From Gammaproteobacteria bacterium (GTDB taxonomy: Bacteria > Pseudomonadota > Gammaproteobacteria > Steroidobacterales > Woeseiaceae): 53,484 nt of DNA. Below, piece after piece: positions 1 through 8,926 of this stretch. The number at the start of each line of letters is the position of its first letter. The first letter of the stretch is position 1. Where the stretch lies: contig JAACFB010000026.1 of the NCBI GenBank assembly GCA_009937615.1, positions 1 through 53,484 on the forward strand. Reading direction: 5' to 3'. Both the position numbers and the translations under genes were made by a program. The notes under the pieces were generated by a model that was given only the letters and a program-made list of their open reading frames with translations, did no database searches and was not told the DNA's origin.

Positions 1-1
1 G

Positions 2-2389
2 ATGAATTTCATGGACTACACCAAGATGCTGCCCAGCGTGGCTACGGAAATGAACGGCACGTCCGGCGCGGGCACCTCGTTCTCGCTGGTCTACATGCGC
101 GGCATCGCGACCGCAGGTGATGGACAGGCGACCACGTCTTTGCCGAGCGTTGGCATGTACCTCGACGAGCTGCCCATTACGACCATTCAGGGCAACCTGG
201 ATATACACATGTACGATGTTTCGCGCGTCGAAGCGCTGGCGGGCCCGCAGGGCACGCTGTACGGCGCCAGTTCTCAGGCCGGCACGATTCGCATTATTAC
301 GAACAAGCCGGATTTGAGCGGCTTCTCTGCCAACATCAGTGCTCAGGCTGACCTGGTTGACGGCGACGACACGGGCATGACGGTCGAGGGCTATGTGAAT
401 GCGCCCATCGGTGACAAGGCGGCCATTCGTGTCGTCGGCTGGAGCCGGTCAGATGCGGGCTGGATTGATAACAAGGCGGGCACCCGCACCTTCAAGGGTG
501 TCGAGGATCCTAGCCTTTGCCCCGATGGTGACTGCAGCGTTGACGACATTGTCGTTGAAAACACCCGGGCCAAGGACAACTACAACACCATCGATACCGT
601 CGGTGCACGTGCGGCATTGCGCGTGGATCTCAATGAGAACTGGACGGTCACCCCGACATTGATGTACCAGAAGTCGGAGGGAGAGGGCTCCTGGGGTGAT
701 GATCTGAATGACTTCGGTGCTTCAGGCAAGTACGCGGTTCTGCACACGCTGCCCGAATTCACTGAGGATGAGTGGATGATGGCTGGCCTGACCATCGAGG
801 GCAGAATTGGCAACTTCGACGTCGTCTACTCGGGTTCCTACCTGGACCGGGAAGTGGCCGGCTCGTTCGATTACGCGGACTATTCCTACTGGTACGACGC
901 CTTTTACACGAACGGCTACTACTCCGATCTGCACTTTGCCGATGACGGCGGCGCGCGGGATTTGCCGAGTTACTTCGTTCCCGCGTATTTCGATGCGGCA
1001 GAAGTTGGTTCACGCGTAATGTCGGGTGCGCGCTACACGAATGACGATACGTACACGAAAAACAACCACGAAATACGAATCAGCACGGATCCCGAAAAGA
1101 GCATCCGCGGCATGCTGGGATTCTTCACGCAGAAACAGTTCCACGACTTCGAGCAGCACTGGATCGTCGAAGGCATCAGTCCGGTGATGTGGATGGACTA
1201 TGACGACAACCCCAATAACGAAGCCTTCAAGGATACTGTTTACCTGAACAGCATGTATCGAACCGACCGCGACAACGCGATATTCGGCAGCGTGGACTTC
1301 GACATTGGTGACAGTCTTGTCCTGACGTTGGGAGCACGCTACTTCGAGCCGGAGGTGACCGTTCAAGGCTTCTTCGGCTTCGGGTCGAACTGGAGCACGG
1401 GAACCCTTTCCGAAGAACCGCCAGGGTTTAACCTGTGGTCGGGTACCGGCGAGCTGATGTGCAATACCCAGGAAGGGGACCCGGGTTGGACGCCTAACTT
1501 CAACGGCCAGGCAAACTGGAAAGACAAGCCGTGTCTGAACGTGGACAAGGGGCTCAAGGAGAGCGACAGCGTCTACCGCGTCAACCTGGCTTGGGATGTC
1601 AGCGATGACAGCATGCTGTACTTCACCTGGTCCGAGGGTTATCGGCCGGGCGGCGTACAGCGCAATCCAGCTCTCGGTTTCTATGTCTCGGACTTCCTGA
1701 CCAACTACGAGATCGGCTGGAAAACCCAGTGGATGGATAATCGGGTCCAGTTCAACGGAGCCGTGTTCCATCAAGAGTGGGACGACTTCCAGGTGTCCGT
1801 CACGGGCGAAAACGCGATTACGACGGTCAATAACGGCCCGACGGCCCATGTGGACGGGTTGGAAGCGAATCTGATCTGGTTGCCGACCGACAATCTGCGA
1901 ATTTCGGCAGCAGCGGCGTTCTACGACACCGAGCTGCAGGACGATTACTGTTGTGGATCGGATATATTCGACGAGGACGGCGACGGAGACGACAAAGAAG
2001 CAACCAGGGTGCTGGCGCCGGCTGGGACCAAGTTGCCCGTAACTGCAGACTTCAAAGCTAACCTCGTCGCGCGTTACACCTTCGCGGTCGGTCGATTCGA
2101 TGCGCATCTTCAGGGCGCACTTGCGCACAATGGCAGTCGCACGTCTGACATGGAGGTAATAATTGCCGAAAAAATGGGCGATCTTCCGGCATCGACGACA
2201 CTCGATCTGAGCGCGGGCATACGCAACGACTCTTGGGGACTTGATCTGTTCGTGACGAATGCGACGGGCGAGGACGCGCCGCTTTACCAGACTGCCGAGT
2301 GCACCATAGAAACCTGTGGCGACCAGATTTACGGAGTCCGTCACAGGCCGACCACCGTTTCTATGAGGTTCACGAAGGACTTCAACTGA
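2..2389 (+). CDS. TonB-dependent outer-membrane receptor (5' end cut by window)
   Basis: An outer-membrane beta-barrel that would import a bound ligand using TonB/ExbBD energy. The reading frame is open from the first bases, so the true start, signal peptide and TonB box lie upstream; the Met at base 2 is probably internal. The plug domain is visible at the start, with the typical run VEALAGPQGTLYGASS near residue 77 followed by GTIRIITNKP. About 650 residues of barrel follow, rich in alternating aromatic strands, ending in MRFTKDFN as the last strand. An acidic loop, FDEDGDGDDKEA, sits near residue 656 just after a CC pair and resembles a calcium-binding loop. The substrate cannot be told from sequence. 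A strong terminator follows, so this ends its transcription unit. The family call is safe; the ligand is unknown. Confidence 0.92.
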   Translation: MNFMDYTKMLPSVATEMNGTSGAGTSFSLVYMRGIATAGDGQATTSLPSVGMYLDELPITTIQGNLDIHMYDVSRVEALAGPQGTLYGASSQAGTIRIITNKPDLSGFSANISAQADLVDGDDTGMTVEGYVNAPIGDKAAIRVVGWSRSDAGWIDNKAGTRTFKGVEDPSLCPDGDCSVDDIVVENTRAKDNYNTIDTVGARAALRVDLNENWTVTPTLMYQKSEGEGSWGDDLNDFGASGKYAVLHTLPEFTEDEWMMAGLTIEGRIGNFDVVYSGSYLDREVAGSFDYADYSYWYDAFYTNGYYSDLHFADDGGARDLPSYFVPAYFDAAEVGSRVMSGARYTNDDTYTKNNHEIRISTDPEKSIRGMLGFFTQKQFHDFEQHWIVEGISPVMWMDYDDNPNNEAFKDTVYLNSMYRTDRDNAIFGSVDFDIGDSLVLTLGARYFEPEVTVQGFFGFGSNWSTGTLSEEPPGFNLWSGTGELMCNTQEGDPGWTPNFNGQANWKDKPCLNVDKGLKESDSVYRVNLAWDVSDDSMLYFTWSEGYRPGGVQRNPALGFYVSDFLTNYEIGWKTQWMDNRVQFNGAVFHQEWDDFQVSVTGENAITTVNNGPTAHVDGLEANLIWLPTDNLRISAAAAFYDTELQDDYCCGSDIFDEDGDGDDKEATRVLAPAGTKLPVTADFKANLVARYTFAVGRFDAHLQGALAHNGSRTSDMEVIIAEKMGDLPASTTLDLSAGIRNDSWGLDLFVTNATGEDAPLYQTAECTIETCGDQIYGVRHRPTTVSMRFTKDFN

Positions 2390-2414
2390 GCGGTCGCTTC
2401 AGCAAGTAAGATCC

Positions 2415-2440
2415 AAGGGCCCCCGCAAGGGGGCCCTTTT
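2415..2440 (+). terminator. Rho-independent terminator of the TonB receptor gene
   Basis: A perfect 10-bp stem (AAGGGCCCCC, 2415-2424, with GGGGGCCCTT, 2429-2438) closes a GCAA tetraloop and runs into TTTT. It lies 26 bases after the receptor stop codon. Confidence 0.88.
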
Positions 2441-2476
2441 GCATACGGAACGGAGATTGAGCCAGGGTAGTCAGCC

Positions 2477-3598
2477 GTGACATTACGTCTCAACAAGCGA
2501 ATTTTGTTCGTATTTTTGGTCATTGTCGTTGCGGCGGTGACCTTCTGGAGCGGTTCCCGCTACCCTTCGCTCGACCAGAAAGCGCTCATGGGCGGGAACG
2601 CGGCACTCGAAGACCCGCTCTCCTTCGAAGCGTCAATCCAGATCCAGCCGGACGATGGCCCGATGCAGCGGATCGCCTACACCACGATCAACTGGGTCGA
2701 GACGAACCTCGAAGGTATGGCATTCGGGCTCGTGATCGGCGCCAGTCTTCTTACCCTGATCGGAATGATCCCTGCCCGTGGACACAGCAACGGCTTCGTG
2801 AACACGCTGATCGGAGTAGCCGTTGGCACACCGCTTGGCGTCTGCGTCAACTGCGCGGCACCGGTGGCGAAGGGAATGCATGACGGCGGCGCTCGTCTTG
2901 AAACGACCCTGGCCACCATGTTCAGTTCGCCGACACTGAACGTGATTATACTGACCATGCTCTTCTCGATATTTCCGCTGTACCTGACCGTGATCAAGCT
3001 GGTCCTGACCCTGACTTTCATCCTGGTTCTCGTGCCCCTGCTATCACGCTGGATCTTTCCCACGGAGCGAGCGCAAAGTTACGATGACGCCGTTTGCGCG
3101 ATACCGGCAACTCCAGCGCCAGCGAACGAGGGCTGGCTGGCGGCAGCTCGCGGCGCATCCGTCCTGCTGGTGCGAAACTTCGGCTACGTCGTCTTACGAA
3201 CTGTCCCGTTGATGCTGCTGGCCGGCGCGCTGGGAGCCGTGGTCGCACATTTGGTTCCACTGCAGTCGTTGATCGACTTCGAACCGGGCATCCTGTCCGT
3301 TGCCGTCGTAGCGTTGGTTGGGATTTTCCTGCCGGTGCCGGTTGCGTTCGATCTTGTCGTGGTTGCGGTGCTGATTTCCGCCGGCGTGCCGATGATCTAT
3401 TCCATGACCTTGCTGTTTACCCTGGGAATTTTCAGCATCTATCCGTTCTTCATCGTCTGGAATACGATATCCCGGCGCGTGGCTGTCGTATTGACGGCCG
3501 TGCTCGTCGTAATGGGAATAGGCGGCGGTATCGTCGCCGAGGAGATTCACCAGGCCGAGCTCCGGGACATGCTGGAATTCCTGGAGCAAGAAAACTAG
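2477..3598 (+). CDS. Multi-pass permease, UPF0718/DUF318 (ArsP-like) family
   Basis: An inner-membrane permease of 373 residues with a GTG start. A first membrane segment spans residues 8-26, then comes a soluble loop of about 45 residues, then some eight further hydrophobic segments. The family signature is present: a Cys-containing motif GVCVNCAAPVAKG (Cys123 and Cys126) followed by a re-entrant-like stretch ending in SSPTLN, matching the C-x-C-A-A-x-P-V-A and GPALN blocks of UPF0718 permeases. ArsP of this family exports organoarsenicals, but many members have no known substrate, so no substrate is assigned. The next gene starts on the base after this stop codon, so the two are very likely co-translated. 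The start is the least certain part, because only a weak AGGG lies upstream. Confidence 0.75.
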   Translation: MTLRLNKRILFVFLVIVVAAVTFWSGSRYPSLDQKALMGGNAALEDPLSFEASIQIQPDDGPMQRIAYTTINWVETNLEGMAFGLVIGASLLTLIGMIPARGHSNGFVNTLIGVAVGTPLGVCVNCAAPVAKGMHDGGARLETTLATMFSSPTLNVIILTMLFSIFPLYLTVIKLVLTLTFILVLVPLLSRWIFPTERAQSYDDAVCAIPATPAPANEGWLAAARGASVLLVRNFGYVVLRTVPLMLLAGALGAVVAHLVPLQSLIDFEPGILSVAVVALVGIFLPVPVAFDLVVVAVLISAGVPMIYSMTLLFTLGIFSIYPFFIVWNTISRRVAVVLTAVLVVMGIGGGIVAEEIHQAELRDMLEFLEQEN

Positions 3599-5578
3599 AT
3601 GGTGCTGCGCTCAACACTGATACTTGCTTTTGCGCTGTCGGCTGCGTCAGCTCACTCGTGGGCCGAGGCTGGGGCCATTCAGGACGCTCAAGGCCACCGC
3701 GTCAGCATCGATGCGGTGCCCTTTCGGCCTAGAGCGGGTACGGACGATGTTCCCTTCACGCGATTCGACGGCAGCTTGTTCGGCTTGCACCAGGAGAATT
3801 ACTTCAGTCCCAGGGATTTCTACCCGCCGTTTTTCAATGGCGGGGGCATCGCCTCCGGCGACATAAACCGCGATGGCTGGCCAGATGTCGTGTCTGCCAA
3901 CGGCGCGTTCGTCATGATTTACATGAACCAGGATGGTCAGCGTTTTTCCCCAATTGAAATGGATGTGACCGGGCAGGATGACATTGCCATTTTTAATGTT
4001 GCCCTGGTCGACATTGACGGCGACGGCTGGCTGGACCTGTTCGGGACAACCTATCTGCAGGGTAATTTTTTCCTGTTGAACCAGGAGGGGAAATTCACAT
4101 CAGCCGGGCTGCGACAGCTGCCCCGGGGCGAAGCGGTACTGAGCTTGACCGCGTCTTTCGGAGACGTCGATCGTGATGGTGACCTGGACTTCGTTATCGG
4201 TAACTGGTTCGCCGGGGCCAGCAAAAAGCACCCGCCGCCACGTTCGCAAAACGAGCTATGGATAAACGAGGGCGGCGCTTTTGAAATAACGCCGCTCGTT
4301 GAGCTGGTAGGCGAGACATTGAGCACGCTGCTGTCAGACTGGAACGGGGATGGCTGGCTTGACCTCGCAGTCGGTAACGATTTCGAGGAACCTGATTTCT
4401 ATTACCATGGCGACGGCAAAGGCGGTTTCCGCCTGATTGAGCGCCGCGACGGTGTGGTCCCGCATTCCACCCAAACGACAATGAGCTTCGATACCGGCGA
4501 CTACGACAATGATCTCGATCTCGACATGTTTGTGGACCAGGCGACGGCCCGCGCGACGGGTCCATCTGCAGAGGTGCAGATGCTTGCATTGGATCGCTAC
4601 TGTGACGAAATAGCCGAGTCGTCTGTTCGCGAACGTTGCCTGGCCAACATGGCGACCCGGGAGGGGTTTTTCTACGGCGCCAATCACCAGCCGAAAAATG
4701 TCCGCAACTGCGCCAAGGTGCCGGACGAGAAGGACCGTAAGGAATGCATCGGTATGCAGGTCATGATGACCGCCCAGCGCATTCGCGATCCGGAACTCTG
4801 CGAACGGATTCCGAAATCCGAGGTGCGAACCTACTCGTTGTGTCGAAATTTCTTCGAGGGCATTCTTCCTCACGATCCGGCAATGCTGGAACAGGCGATT
4901 CCGCAGCTGATGAACGAAAACGTCCTTCTGACCTGGGATTCAGCCGGGCAGCGGTTCACGGATGAGTCCGAGCGCGCTGGCGTGAAATTCACGGGTTGGA
5001 GCTGGAACGCGCGTTTTGCCGACGTGGACAATGACGAGTGGCAGGATCTCTTCGTCGTTGCGGGTTCCTGGTTCCGCGCTACGCCGTCAGGCACGACCGC
5101 CAATTTCTTTTTTCACAACGAGGGCGGCAAAAGGTTCAGCGAGCAGACGGATGCGTTTGGCTTTCAGAATTTCATGATTGTGAGCGCGTACACCGTCCTG
5201 GATTTCGACAGGGACGGCGACCTGGACTTCGTGACCAATTCAATAAACGGTCCGCTATGGCTGTTGCGCAACAATAACCGCAGCGGCAACAGCATCGGCT
5301 TCGGGCTGCGCGATGAGATTGGCAACCGGGATGGTATCGGCACCAAGTTTACGATTCATTACGGGCCGGACGGCGAGCGCCATCAAATGCGCGAGCTCAA
5401 ATCGAGCGGCGGGTATCTCTCGTTTGACGAGCCTGTCGCGCATTTTGGTCTCGGGGAATATGACACGATTGAGCGCCTGGAAATAAGCTGGTCGACCGGA
5501 GGGACGACGGAGGTTCCGGGGCCGTTCAAGGCCGGGCATACGTACCGGCTGAGCAGATCTCCAGCTGACGGGGATTAA
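3599..5578 (+). CDS. Exported FG-GAP/VCBS repeat protein with ASPIC/UnbV C-terminus and cysteine-hairpin insert
   Basis: A predicted secreted protein of 659 residues with a signal peptide cleaved near residue 22. Seven calcium-binding-like D-x-D/N-x-D motifs of a beta-propeller lie at about residues 88, 138, 189, 247, 301, 475 and 535 (for example DINRDGWPD and DFDRDGDLD). The C-terminal ~80 residues form an ASPIC/UnbV domain (GIGTKFTIHYG near 580, then SSGGYLSFDEP). This is the layout of CRTAC1-like proteins. An insert at about 320-430, between motifs five and six, breaks the propeller and carries three cysteine pairs: 335/347, 371/383 and 401/415. Each pair fits C-x-x-[IV]-[AP]-...-R-x-x-C and would form a disulfide-closed hairpin. 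The gene abuts the permease gene with no gap, suggesting a joint role outside the inner membrane. The function is unknown. Confidence 0.85.
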   Translation: MVLRSTLILAFALSAASAHSWAEAGAIQDAQGHRVSIDAVPFRPRAGTDDVPFTRFDGSLFGLHQENYFSPRDFYPPFFNGGGIASGDINRDGWPDVVSANGAFVMIYMNQDGQRFSPIEMDVTGQDDIAIFNVALVDIDGDGWLDLFGTTYLQGNFFLLNQEGKFTSAGLRQLPRGEAVLSLTASFGDVDRDGDLDFVIGNWFAGASKKHPPPRSQNELWINEGGAFEITPLVELVGETLSTLLSDWNGDGWLDLAVGNDFEEPDFYYHGDGKGGFRLIERRDGVVPHSTQTTMSFDTGDYDNDLDLDMFVDQATARATGPSAEVQMLALDRYCDEIAESSVRERCLANMATREGFFYGANHQPKNVRNCAKVPDEKDRKECIGMQVMMTAQRIRDPELCERIPKSEVRTYSLCRNFFEGILPHDPAMLEQAIPQLMNENVLLTWDSAGQRFTDESERAGVKFTGWSWNARFADVDNDEWQDLFVVAGSWFRATPSGTTANFFFHNEGGKRFSEQTDAFGFQNFMIVSAYTVLDFDRDGDLDFVTNSINGPLWLLRNNNRSGNSIGFGLRDEIGNRDGIGTKFTIHYGPDGERHQMRELKSSGGYLSFDEPVAHFGLGEYDTIERLEISWSTGGTTEVPGPFKAGHTYRLSRSPADGD

Positions 5579-5652
5579 GGCGCCTTGCCGACGGCATTTG
5601 AAGACTTCATGAAGGCACCCTGGCGGCCGTCCTGTCTGGCAGTCACAAACGC

Positions 5653-5675
5653 AAAGACCCCCAGCGGGGGTCTTT
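5653..5675 (-). terminator. Terminator downstream of tRNA-Leu
   Basis: A perfect 10-bp inverted repeat, AAAGACCCCC (5653-5662) and GGGGGTCTTT (5666-5675), around a 3-base loop. It lies 7 bases past the 3' end of the minus-strand tRNA and is followed on that strand by a loose T-rich stretch. It is symmetric and could also stop plus-strand transcripts from the FG-GAP gene. Confidence 0.75.
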
Positions 5676-5682
5676 GAGCGTT

Positions 5683-5769
5683 TGGTGCCCAGGAGAGGAC
5701 TTGAACCTCCACGGGGTTACCCCCACTAGCACCTGAAGCTAGCGCGTCTACCAATTCCGCCACCTGGGC
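5683..5769 (-). tRNA. tRNA-Leu (anticodon CAG)
   Basis: An 87-base class II tRNA with encoded CCA. The acceptor stem GCCCAGG pairs with CCTGGGC, with discriminator A. The D-arm contains GGCGGAATTGGTAGACGC. The anticodon stem CTAGC/GCTAG holds the loop TTCAGGT, so the anticodon is CAG. A long variable arm and the T-loop GGTTCAAGTCC are present. It closely resembles Escherichia coli leuT-type tRNAs. Confidence 0.97.
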
Positions 5770-5868
5770 TTGCGAGAACGGCGTACAATTGCACTTCTTG
5801 CAAGGGGGCGCACTCTATCCAAAGCAGGCGTAACCTGTCAATCAAAGACGACATCCGGAGCAAATGGC

Positions 5869-8082
5869 TTGTCAGGGAAAACTAAAAAGCAGACATCCAG
5901 GGAGCAGGATAAGTCCTACAAGCATCCCGTTCCGAGCCGCAGCGACCTTCTAAAAATTCTAGAAAAAGCCGGTAAACCTCTGAAAATAAATGCAATTATT
6001 TCAGAGGCAGGTCTGAAAGGGCAGCGCATGCGTTCACAGCTCGCCGACCGTCTCTATCAGATGGTCAGAGCAGGCCAGATCATCGAGAATCGTCGCCATG
6101 AGTACTGTCTCACCGCAAAGCTCGATCTCGTTGCCGGGAGGGTCAGCGGTCACCGCGACGGCTTCGGGTTCGTCATTCGTGACGATGCGGGCGACGATAT
6201 TTATCTCTCGGCGCGAGAGATGCGGTCGGTTTTCGACGGCGACCGGGTCGCGGTCAAGGTTGTCGGCACGGACCGACGCGGCAAGCCCGAGGGTCGACTG
6301 GTCGAAGTTCTTGACCGTGGCGAACGGGAGATCGCAGGCCATTTCATCCGCGAAAGGGGAATAGGCCTCGTCGTCCCGGACAATCCACGAATATCGCACC
6401 GAATCCTGGTCGCGAAAGGCGAGTCGGCTGGCGCCAAGCCCGGCCAGGTGGTCGTCGTGCGTATTCTCGATTTCCCGTCGCAGATTGAACAGGCAACGGG
6501 CCGCATCGTGCGAATCATCGGCGATCCGCATGAAAAGGGCATCGCAACCGAAATTGCCATCCATACGCACGGCATACCAACCGGGTGGCCTAAAGCGGTT
6601 CGTGAGGAGATCCGCGAATTCGGCAAAACCGTGCCCAAGGCGGCGCTGAAGGGCCGCGTCGATCTCAGGAATCTCGACCTCGTGACGATCGACGGCGCGG
6701 ATGCGCGTGACTATGACGATGCCGTGTACTGCGAGCCGACCAGCACTGGCTGGCGGCTGCTGGTTGCCATTGCCGATGTCGGTCATTACGTTGAGATCGG
6801 TGCGCCACTGGACAAACAGGCGACCGTGCGCGGGACATCGGTCTACTTTCCCGACCGGGTCGTGCCGATGTTACCCGAAGTCCTATCGAACGGGCTGTGC
6901 TCGCTGAATCCCGACGTTGACCGCCTGTGCCTGGTGTGCGACATGCGCGTCAATCGGGACGGTAAAGTGACTCGCTCAACCTTTGTCGAGGCTGTAATGC
7001 GATCGTCGGCGCGTTTGACTTACAGCCAGGTCAGCGACTTTCTGACCGGACAATCACCTGAGGCTTTACCGAGCGCTGTCCGCAAACCCGTTAGAGAACT
7101 GCATTCGCTTTACCAGTCCTTTGCCAGGGCGAGACAGCGGCGCGGTGCTATCGAGCTCGATTTACCGCAAACAAAATTCGAACTGGGCAAGCAAGGCGAG
7201 ATCGCGCAAATTCACACGGTCCCCCGCAACGATGCGCATCGGCTGATCGAAGAGTGCATGATCGCGGCGAATGTCGAGGCCGCAAAGTTCCTGAGGCGCC
7301 ACAGAATTCCGGGGCTGTTCCGGGTTCATGCCAAGCCCGACGCGGATCGTTTTGAGGAACTCAGGCTGTACCTGCTGACGCTCGGTTTGAAGGTTCCTCA
7401 TCCGGATCACGTGCAGCCGCGACAATTTAATGATCTTATTCAACAGGTTAGCGGCCGGCCGGACAGCGCCGCGATATCGATGGCCATGCTGCGATCACTG
7501 ACGCACGCCGAATACACGCCTCAAAATATTGGCCACTTCGGGTTGTCGCTTGATGCCTATGCGCACTTTACCTCGCCGATCCGGCGATACCCGGACCTGC
7601 TCGTGCACCGGGCTATTCGCCATATCCTTCGCGGCGGTAAACCGGGCCGATATCACTATGATTCTGCAACGATGGAGAGACTCGGCACGATCATGTCGGC
7701 GCATGAGCGCAGGGCGGAAGATGCGACGCGCGATGTCGACGCGGCCCTGAAGTGCGAGTACATGGAGAGCCGGGTTGGCCAGGAATTTGACGGCGTCGTG
7801 ACCGGGGTTACGAATTTTGGCCTGTTCGTGCAGATTACCGAGCTGCTGATCGACGGTCTCGTTCACGTGACGAGCCTCGATAATGATTACTACCACTTCG
7901 AGCCCGGGTCGCTCCAGCTTGTCGGTGAGCGGTCCGGACGCAAATACAGGCTTGGCGATGGAATGCGCGTGAAGGTTCAGCGCGTGGACGTCGAAACCCG
8001 CAAAATAGACTTTCGGCCCGTCGCTGAGCAGGGGCCGGCGAAACGGGCCCAATCGGCGCCCGCGAGGCGCAGACGCCGATGA
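5869..8082 (+). CDS. rnr: Ribonuclease R
   Basis: A processive 3'-5' exoribonuclease of the RNB family that degrades structured RNA, including rRNA and mRNA stem-loops. From the chosen start it has 737 residues. In order: an N-terminal winged-helix segment (about 20-90), cold-shock-like domains (to about 230), the RNB catalytic domain with the acidic metal site DGADARDYDDA at about 275, the signature TSPIRRYPDLLVHRA near 569, an S1 domain (about 645-725), and a short Arg-rich tail rather than the long basic tail of E. coli RNase R. Start: the open frame reaches back to 5770, but that would run into the tRNA promoter region. A TTG at 5869 has GGAG 8 bases upstream, whereas the nearby ATG at 5864 is in the wrong frame. 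It overlaps rlmB by four bases (ATGA), as in many gammaproteobacteria. Confidence 0.93.
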   Translation: MSGKTKKQTSREQDKSYKHPVPSRSDLLKILEKAGKPLKINAIISEAGLKGQRMRSQLADRLYQMVRAGQIIENRRHEYCLTAKLDLVAGRVSGHRDGFGFVIRDDAGDDIYLSAREMRSVFDGDRVAVKVVGTDRRGKPEGRLVEVLDRGEREIAGHFIRERGIGLVVPDNPRISHRILVAKGESAGAKPGQVVVVRILDFPSQIEQATGRIVRIIGDPHEKGIATEIAIHTHGIPTGWPKAVREEIREFGKTVPKAALKGRVDLRNLDLVTIDGADARDYDDAVYCEPTSTGWRLLVAIADVGHYVEIGAPLDKQATVRGTSVYFPDRVVPMLPEVLSNGLCSLNPDVDRLCLVCDMRVNRDGKVTRSTFVEAVMRSSARLTYSQVSDFLTGQSPEALPSAVRKPVRELHSLYQSFARARQRRGAIELDLPQTKFELGKQGEIAQIHTVPRNDAHRLIEECMIAANVEAAKFLRRHRIPGLFRVHAKPDADRFEELRLYLLTLGLKVPHPDHVQPRQFNDLIQQVSGRPDSAAISMAMLRSLTHAEYTPQNIGHFGLSLDAYAHFTSPIRRYPDLLVHRAIRHILRGGKPGRYHYDSATMERLGTIMSAHERRAEDATRDVDAALKCEYMESRVGQEFDGVVTGVTNFGLFVQITELLIDGLVHVTSLDNDYYHFEPGSLQLVGERSGRKYRLGDGMRVKVQRVDVETRKIDFRPVAEQGPAKRAQSAPARRRRR

Positions 8083-8843
8083 GCAAAGCCCGCTACGTGA
8101 CCGGGCTAAGGGCTGTCGAGCAGCTTCTCGCAACACGGGCAACCGAGGTGCGGCGCCTTTACGCCGAGTACCAGACAGCCAACCCGCGCGTCGAGGCACT
8201 GATAGCTGCTGCCAACAATCACGGCATCCAAGTCCAGGCGGCCAACCGGGCGAGGCTGCAGCAAATCAGCGGCGAAGCTCGGCACCAGGGCATCGTTGCC
8301 GAAGTTGAGCGCAGCACGGTGCTCGATGAAGCCGGCTTACGCACGCTCGTGGAGGGAAAGCTCGAAGAATCGACGGGGGAGCCCCTGCTGCTCCTGGTGC
8401 TCGACGGCGTGCAGGACCCGCATAACCTCGGCGCCTGCCTGCGTACGGCGGACGCAGCCGGCGTAGACGCCGTCGTCGTTCCCCGCCATCGCGCGGCTGG
8501 ACTGGGACCCACGGTTAGTAAGGTCGCGGCCGGCGCGGCTGAGCAGCTGTCGTTTGCCCAGGTCGCCAACGTCGGTCGCGTTCTCGGCTGGCTAAGCGAT
8601 TATGGCGTGGCGATTATCGGCGCCAGCGACAAGAGCGAAACGGAGATTTACGAGGGCGACTTCAATCGCCCGGTCGCGCTCGTGATGGGCCGGGAAGACA
8701 GCGGTCTGAGCAAGGCCGTGGCGAGTCGTTGCGACGAACTGCTGCGACTGCCGATGCGGGGCACCGTGTCCAGCCTGAACGTCTCCGTGGCAACCGGTGT
8801 CTGCCTTTATGAAGTCGTCCGGCAGCGCGGCCTCTCATCTTGA
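8079..8843 (+). CDS. rlmB: 23S rRNA (guanosine-2251-2'-O)-methyltransferase
   Basis: A SPOUT (SpoU/TrmH) family methyltransferase that 2'-O-methylates G2251 in the peptidyl-transferase P-loop of 23S rRNA using S-adenosylmethionine. It has 254 residues, the usual length. An N-terminal substrate-binding domain (YVTGLRAVEQLL) is followed by the knotted catalytic domain with LDGVQDPHNLGACLRTADAAG near 108, VALVMGREDSGLS near 200, and LNVSVATGVCLYE near 235. The ATGA overlap with rnr implies translational coupling. Confidence 0.95.
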   Translation: MSKARYVTGLRAVEQLLATRATEVRRLYAEYQTANPRVEALIAAANNHGIQVQAANRARLQQISGEARHQGIVAEVERSTVLDEAGLRTLVEGKLEESTGEPLLLLVLDGVQDPHNLGACLRTADAAGVDAVVVPRHRAAGLGPTVSKVAAGAAEQLSFAQVANVGRVLGWLSDYGVAIIGASDKSETEIYEGDFNRPVALVMGREDSGLSKAVASRCDELLRLPMRGTVSSLNVSVATGVCLYEVVRQRGLSS

Positions 8844-8872
8844 GCGATCGGCAAGGTTGGCTGGGTTTTGGC

Positions 8873-8901
8873 TTGCGTCGGGCGGGGTCAAAAGGTAGGA
8901 T
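8873..8901 (+). promoter_or_regulatory. Predicted sigma-70 promoter of the rpsF operon
   Basis: TTGCGT (8873-8878), a 17-base spacer and TAGGAT (8896-8901). Transcription would start near 8908, giving a structured leader of about 135 bases before rpsF. The -35 match is only moderate. Confidence 0.5.
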
Positions 8902-8926
8902 TCGCCTCCCCGTCAATGAGGACGGG

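Noticed and set aside
1010..2344. A long open frame (444 codons) on the minus strand inside the TonB receptor gene
   Set aside because: It is antisense to an obvious barrel-coding gene, has no recognisable domain, is rich in His and Arg, and follows from the codon bias of the sense strand.
5770..5868. RNase R starting at 5770
   Set aside because: It would begin on the base next to tRNA-Leu, cover that gene's promoter region, and lacks a ribosome-binding site; the TTG at 5869 has one.
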